6,214 bases of DNA, from assembly GCA_934615635.1 (NCBI GenBank), contig CAKTTT010000145.1:1-6214 (forward strand). The letters run 5' to 3'. Shown here in pieces: positions 5,623-6,214 of this stretch. Each line of letters opens with the position of its first letter. Within the stretch, counting starts at the first letter, position 1. The translations under genes were made by a program, and so were the position numbers. The stretch comes from an uncultured Eubacteriales bacterium (GTDB lineage Bacteria > Bacillota > Clostridia > Oscillospirales > Acutalibacteraceae). Under the pieces are notes generated by a model, which ran no database searches, had not been told where the DNA came from, and was given only the letters and a program-made list of their open reading frames with translations.

Positions 5623-5647
5623 TCCGCCGGAATGTCGGTTCGGCGGA
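5623..5647 (-). promoter_or_regulatory. leader hairpin of the GNAT-cysK operon
   Basis: TCCGCCG and CGGCGGA form a perfect seven-bp stem with an 11-base loop. It sits in the short 5' leader, about 15 bases after the predicted start point (near 5663) and just before the SD at 5609-5617. It may affect mRNA stability or ribosome loading. No T-run follows, so it is not a terminator. Confidence 0.45.
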
Positions 5648-5669
5648 ATAAGTAGAAATATCTGGAATC

Positions 5670-5698
5670 AGTATAGCATATTCCCGGCTTGAAAACAA
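5670..5698 (-). promoter_or_regulatory. extended -10 promoter of the GNAT-cysK operon
   Basis: On the minus strand a -35 box TTGTTT (5693-5698) is followed after 17 bases by TATACT (5670-5675), with TGC directly upstream, the extended -10 element. The start point should be near 5663, some 60 bases before the GTG start of the GNAT gene. The outer edge of the -35 box touches an inverted repeat at 5698-5738. Confidence 0.7.
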
Positions 5699-5738
5699 CG
5701 CCGGGGCTCTCAGATTGTGGTAGAAAATTACCCGGCGT
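5698..5738. repeat. 8-bp inverted repeat abutting the -35 box
   Basis: ACGCCGGG (5698-5705) and CCCGGCGT (5731-5738) are perfect inverted copies 25 bases apart, with centres 33 bases apart, about three helical turns. On the minus strand the second arm is followed by TGTTTTC, so it could instead be a long-loop terminator for RNA coming from the right. Two readings remain open: a dimeric operator for the GNAT-cysK promoter, or a terminator. Confidence 0.45.
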
Positions 5739-5855
5739 ATATGGGCGTTTTCTCTATGTCCTCCGGCTGAATGACGGAAGATACCCCGGAAATAGCGGGA
5801 GAGAAGGGCGGGGGCGTGGCAAAAGAGAATCCGCGGTGTGGGGAAATCACCGGTG

Positions 5856-6060
5856 AAAAAACTACCCATACCGGGTGGCAGTAAGAAGCGTGACGGGCGT
5901 GGATCCAGCGTCAGGCAGGCGTTTGCGCGGCGCCCCTCTTGCGCCCCAATCAAAACCACCAGTGAACTGGAGGTAAGCCGAGGCCCAAGAAGGGCCAAAT
6001 ACCGGCTTGGAGCCCCTCAAGGGACATCCAATCTTATCTCGACTCATATGCCCACCCCTC
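5856..6060 (-). ncRNA. candidate structured RNA, possibly raiA-motif
   Basis: The minus strand can fold into consecutive helices: CCC/GGG with loop TTGA (6014-6023), inside TTGGA/TCCAA (6007-6031); AAGCCG/CGGCTT enclosing GGCCC/GGGCC with loop TTCTT (5975-6008); ACC-t-CCAG/CTGG-t-GGT (5955-5974); GGCGC/GCGCC (5929-5945); TGACG/CGTCA around TGGATCCA (5891-5913); and a last hairpin ACCC/GGGT plus ACT/AGT (5861-5882) followed by six T's (5856-5861). GGGTGG (6052-6057) can also pair with CCACCC (5873-5878), closing the whole element and competing with the last hairpin. Reading frames through it give low-quality protein text. The size of about 200 bases, the class of organism and my impression of the conserved blocks suggest a raiA-motif RNA, but I could not verify this. 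It could also be a cis-acting leader for the downstream operon. The 5' end is uncertain and may lie further right. Confidence 0.5.
5861..5882 (-). terminator. terminator hairpin at the end of the structured RNA
   Basis: On the minus strand ACT-gcc-ACCC pairs with GGGT-AGT around loop GGTAT, a seven-bp stem with a three-base bulge. Six T's (5856-5861) follow directly. This is the best intrinsic terminator by T-run in the window and sets the direction of the upstream RNA as leftward. Confidence 0.5.
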
Positions 6061-6214
6061 GTAAACGGGACAATGGCATCGCCGGTCGTTCTTTCCTTTG
6101 ATATACGATCTCCGCAGAGCGTTTCCCTTCCGAGGAAACCTGCGCTAAAGTTTTTCACCCCCGGTAGTACCGGCGGCGGCCCTTCCGCTTAAGCGGCAAT
6201 ACAAAAGCGGGGGG
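6061..6214. other. right edge without a recognised gene; several palindromes
   Basis: No gene is supported here. The region contains GTTTCC/GGAAAC with a seven-base loop (6121-6139), flanked by AGC and GCT and followed on the plus strand by AAAGTTTTT; CCGG-TAGTA-CCGG at 6161-6173; and CCGCTTAAGCGG at 6185-6196. On the minus strand a weak -10-like TATATC (6100-6105) lies before the structured RNA but lacks a good -35 box. The true promoter of that RNA may be elsewhere or outside the window. Confidence 0.35.

Noticed and set aside
5838..6101. 87-codon plus-strand ORF over the same element
   Set aside because: No SD, basic low-quality text, and antisense to the better supported RNA direction.
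5862..6158. 98-codon minus-strand ORF through the structured RNA
   Set aside because: Its protein text has no domain or credible core, the start lacks a properly spaced SD, and its stop lies inside the terminator stem. The stacked helices explain the sequence better.
5780..6214. Known housekeeping RNAs or common riboswitches (tmRNA, RNase P, SRP, T-box, cobalamin, SAM, TPP)
   Set aside because: None of their hallmark sequences as I know them was found on either strand, for example the SRP GGAAG/AGCAG loop, the T-box GGTGG-ACCGCG or the B12 box.

Overview
The window looks like a chromosomal piece of a GC-rich Clostridia (Firmicutes), perhaps Oscillospiraceae. Supporting this are strong purine-rich Shine-Dalgarno (SD) sequences, GTG starts, sigma-A style promoters, a clostridial-type tRNA-Thr, and gene families common in such genomes: a split short-chain chromate transporter pair, an MmcQ/YjbR protein and a small FakA C-terminus-like protein. 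The family-level placement is inference. No phage, transposon, CRISPR or plasmid gene was found.

Layout, left to right. 1-73 is tRNA-Thr(CGT) on the minus strand, with a near-consensus promoter at 165-193. 194-411 is non-coding and carries a G-rich tract that fits a quadruplex. 412-1568 (minus) holds two overlapping half-size ChrA-family transporter genes. 1569-1852 is a divergent promoter region. 1853-2896 (plus) is an extended short-chain dehydrogenase/epimerase, followed by a strong GC hairpin at 2972-2999. 3000-3483 has no recognisable gene but several palindromes and one doubtful ORF.

3484-5602 (minus) is a compact four-gene operon, in transcription order: GNAT acetyltransferase, cysteine synthase (cysK), MmcQ/YjbR protein, and an 83-residue protein like the C-terminal end of fatty-acid kinase FakA. 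The first two genes overlap by 8 bp; the later gaps are 14 and 22 bp. An extended -10 promoter lies at 5670-5698. The yjbR gene ends in a 17-bp perfect inverted repeat that is translated as an Ala/Gly/Pro-rich tail. CysK has Ser-Ala in place of the usual Asn-Thr of the PLP-binding TSGNTG loop.

5699-6214 has no convincing gene. On the minus strand, 5856-6060 reads like a structured non-coding RNA: at least five helices in a row ending in a hairpin plus T-run. It may be a raiA-motif RNA, or a cis-acting leader upstream of the cysK operon; I could not verify either. This element and the hairpin inside yjbR are the two most interesting features of the window.
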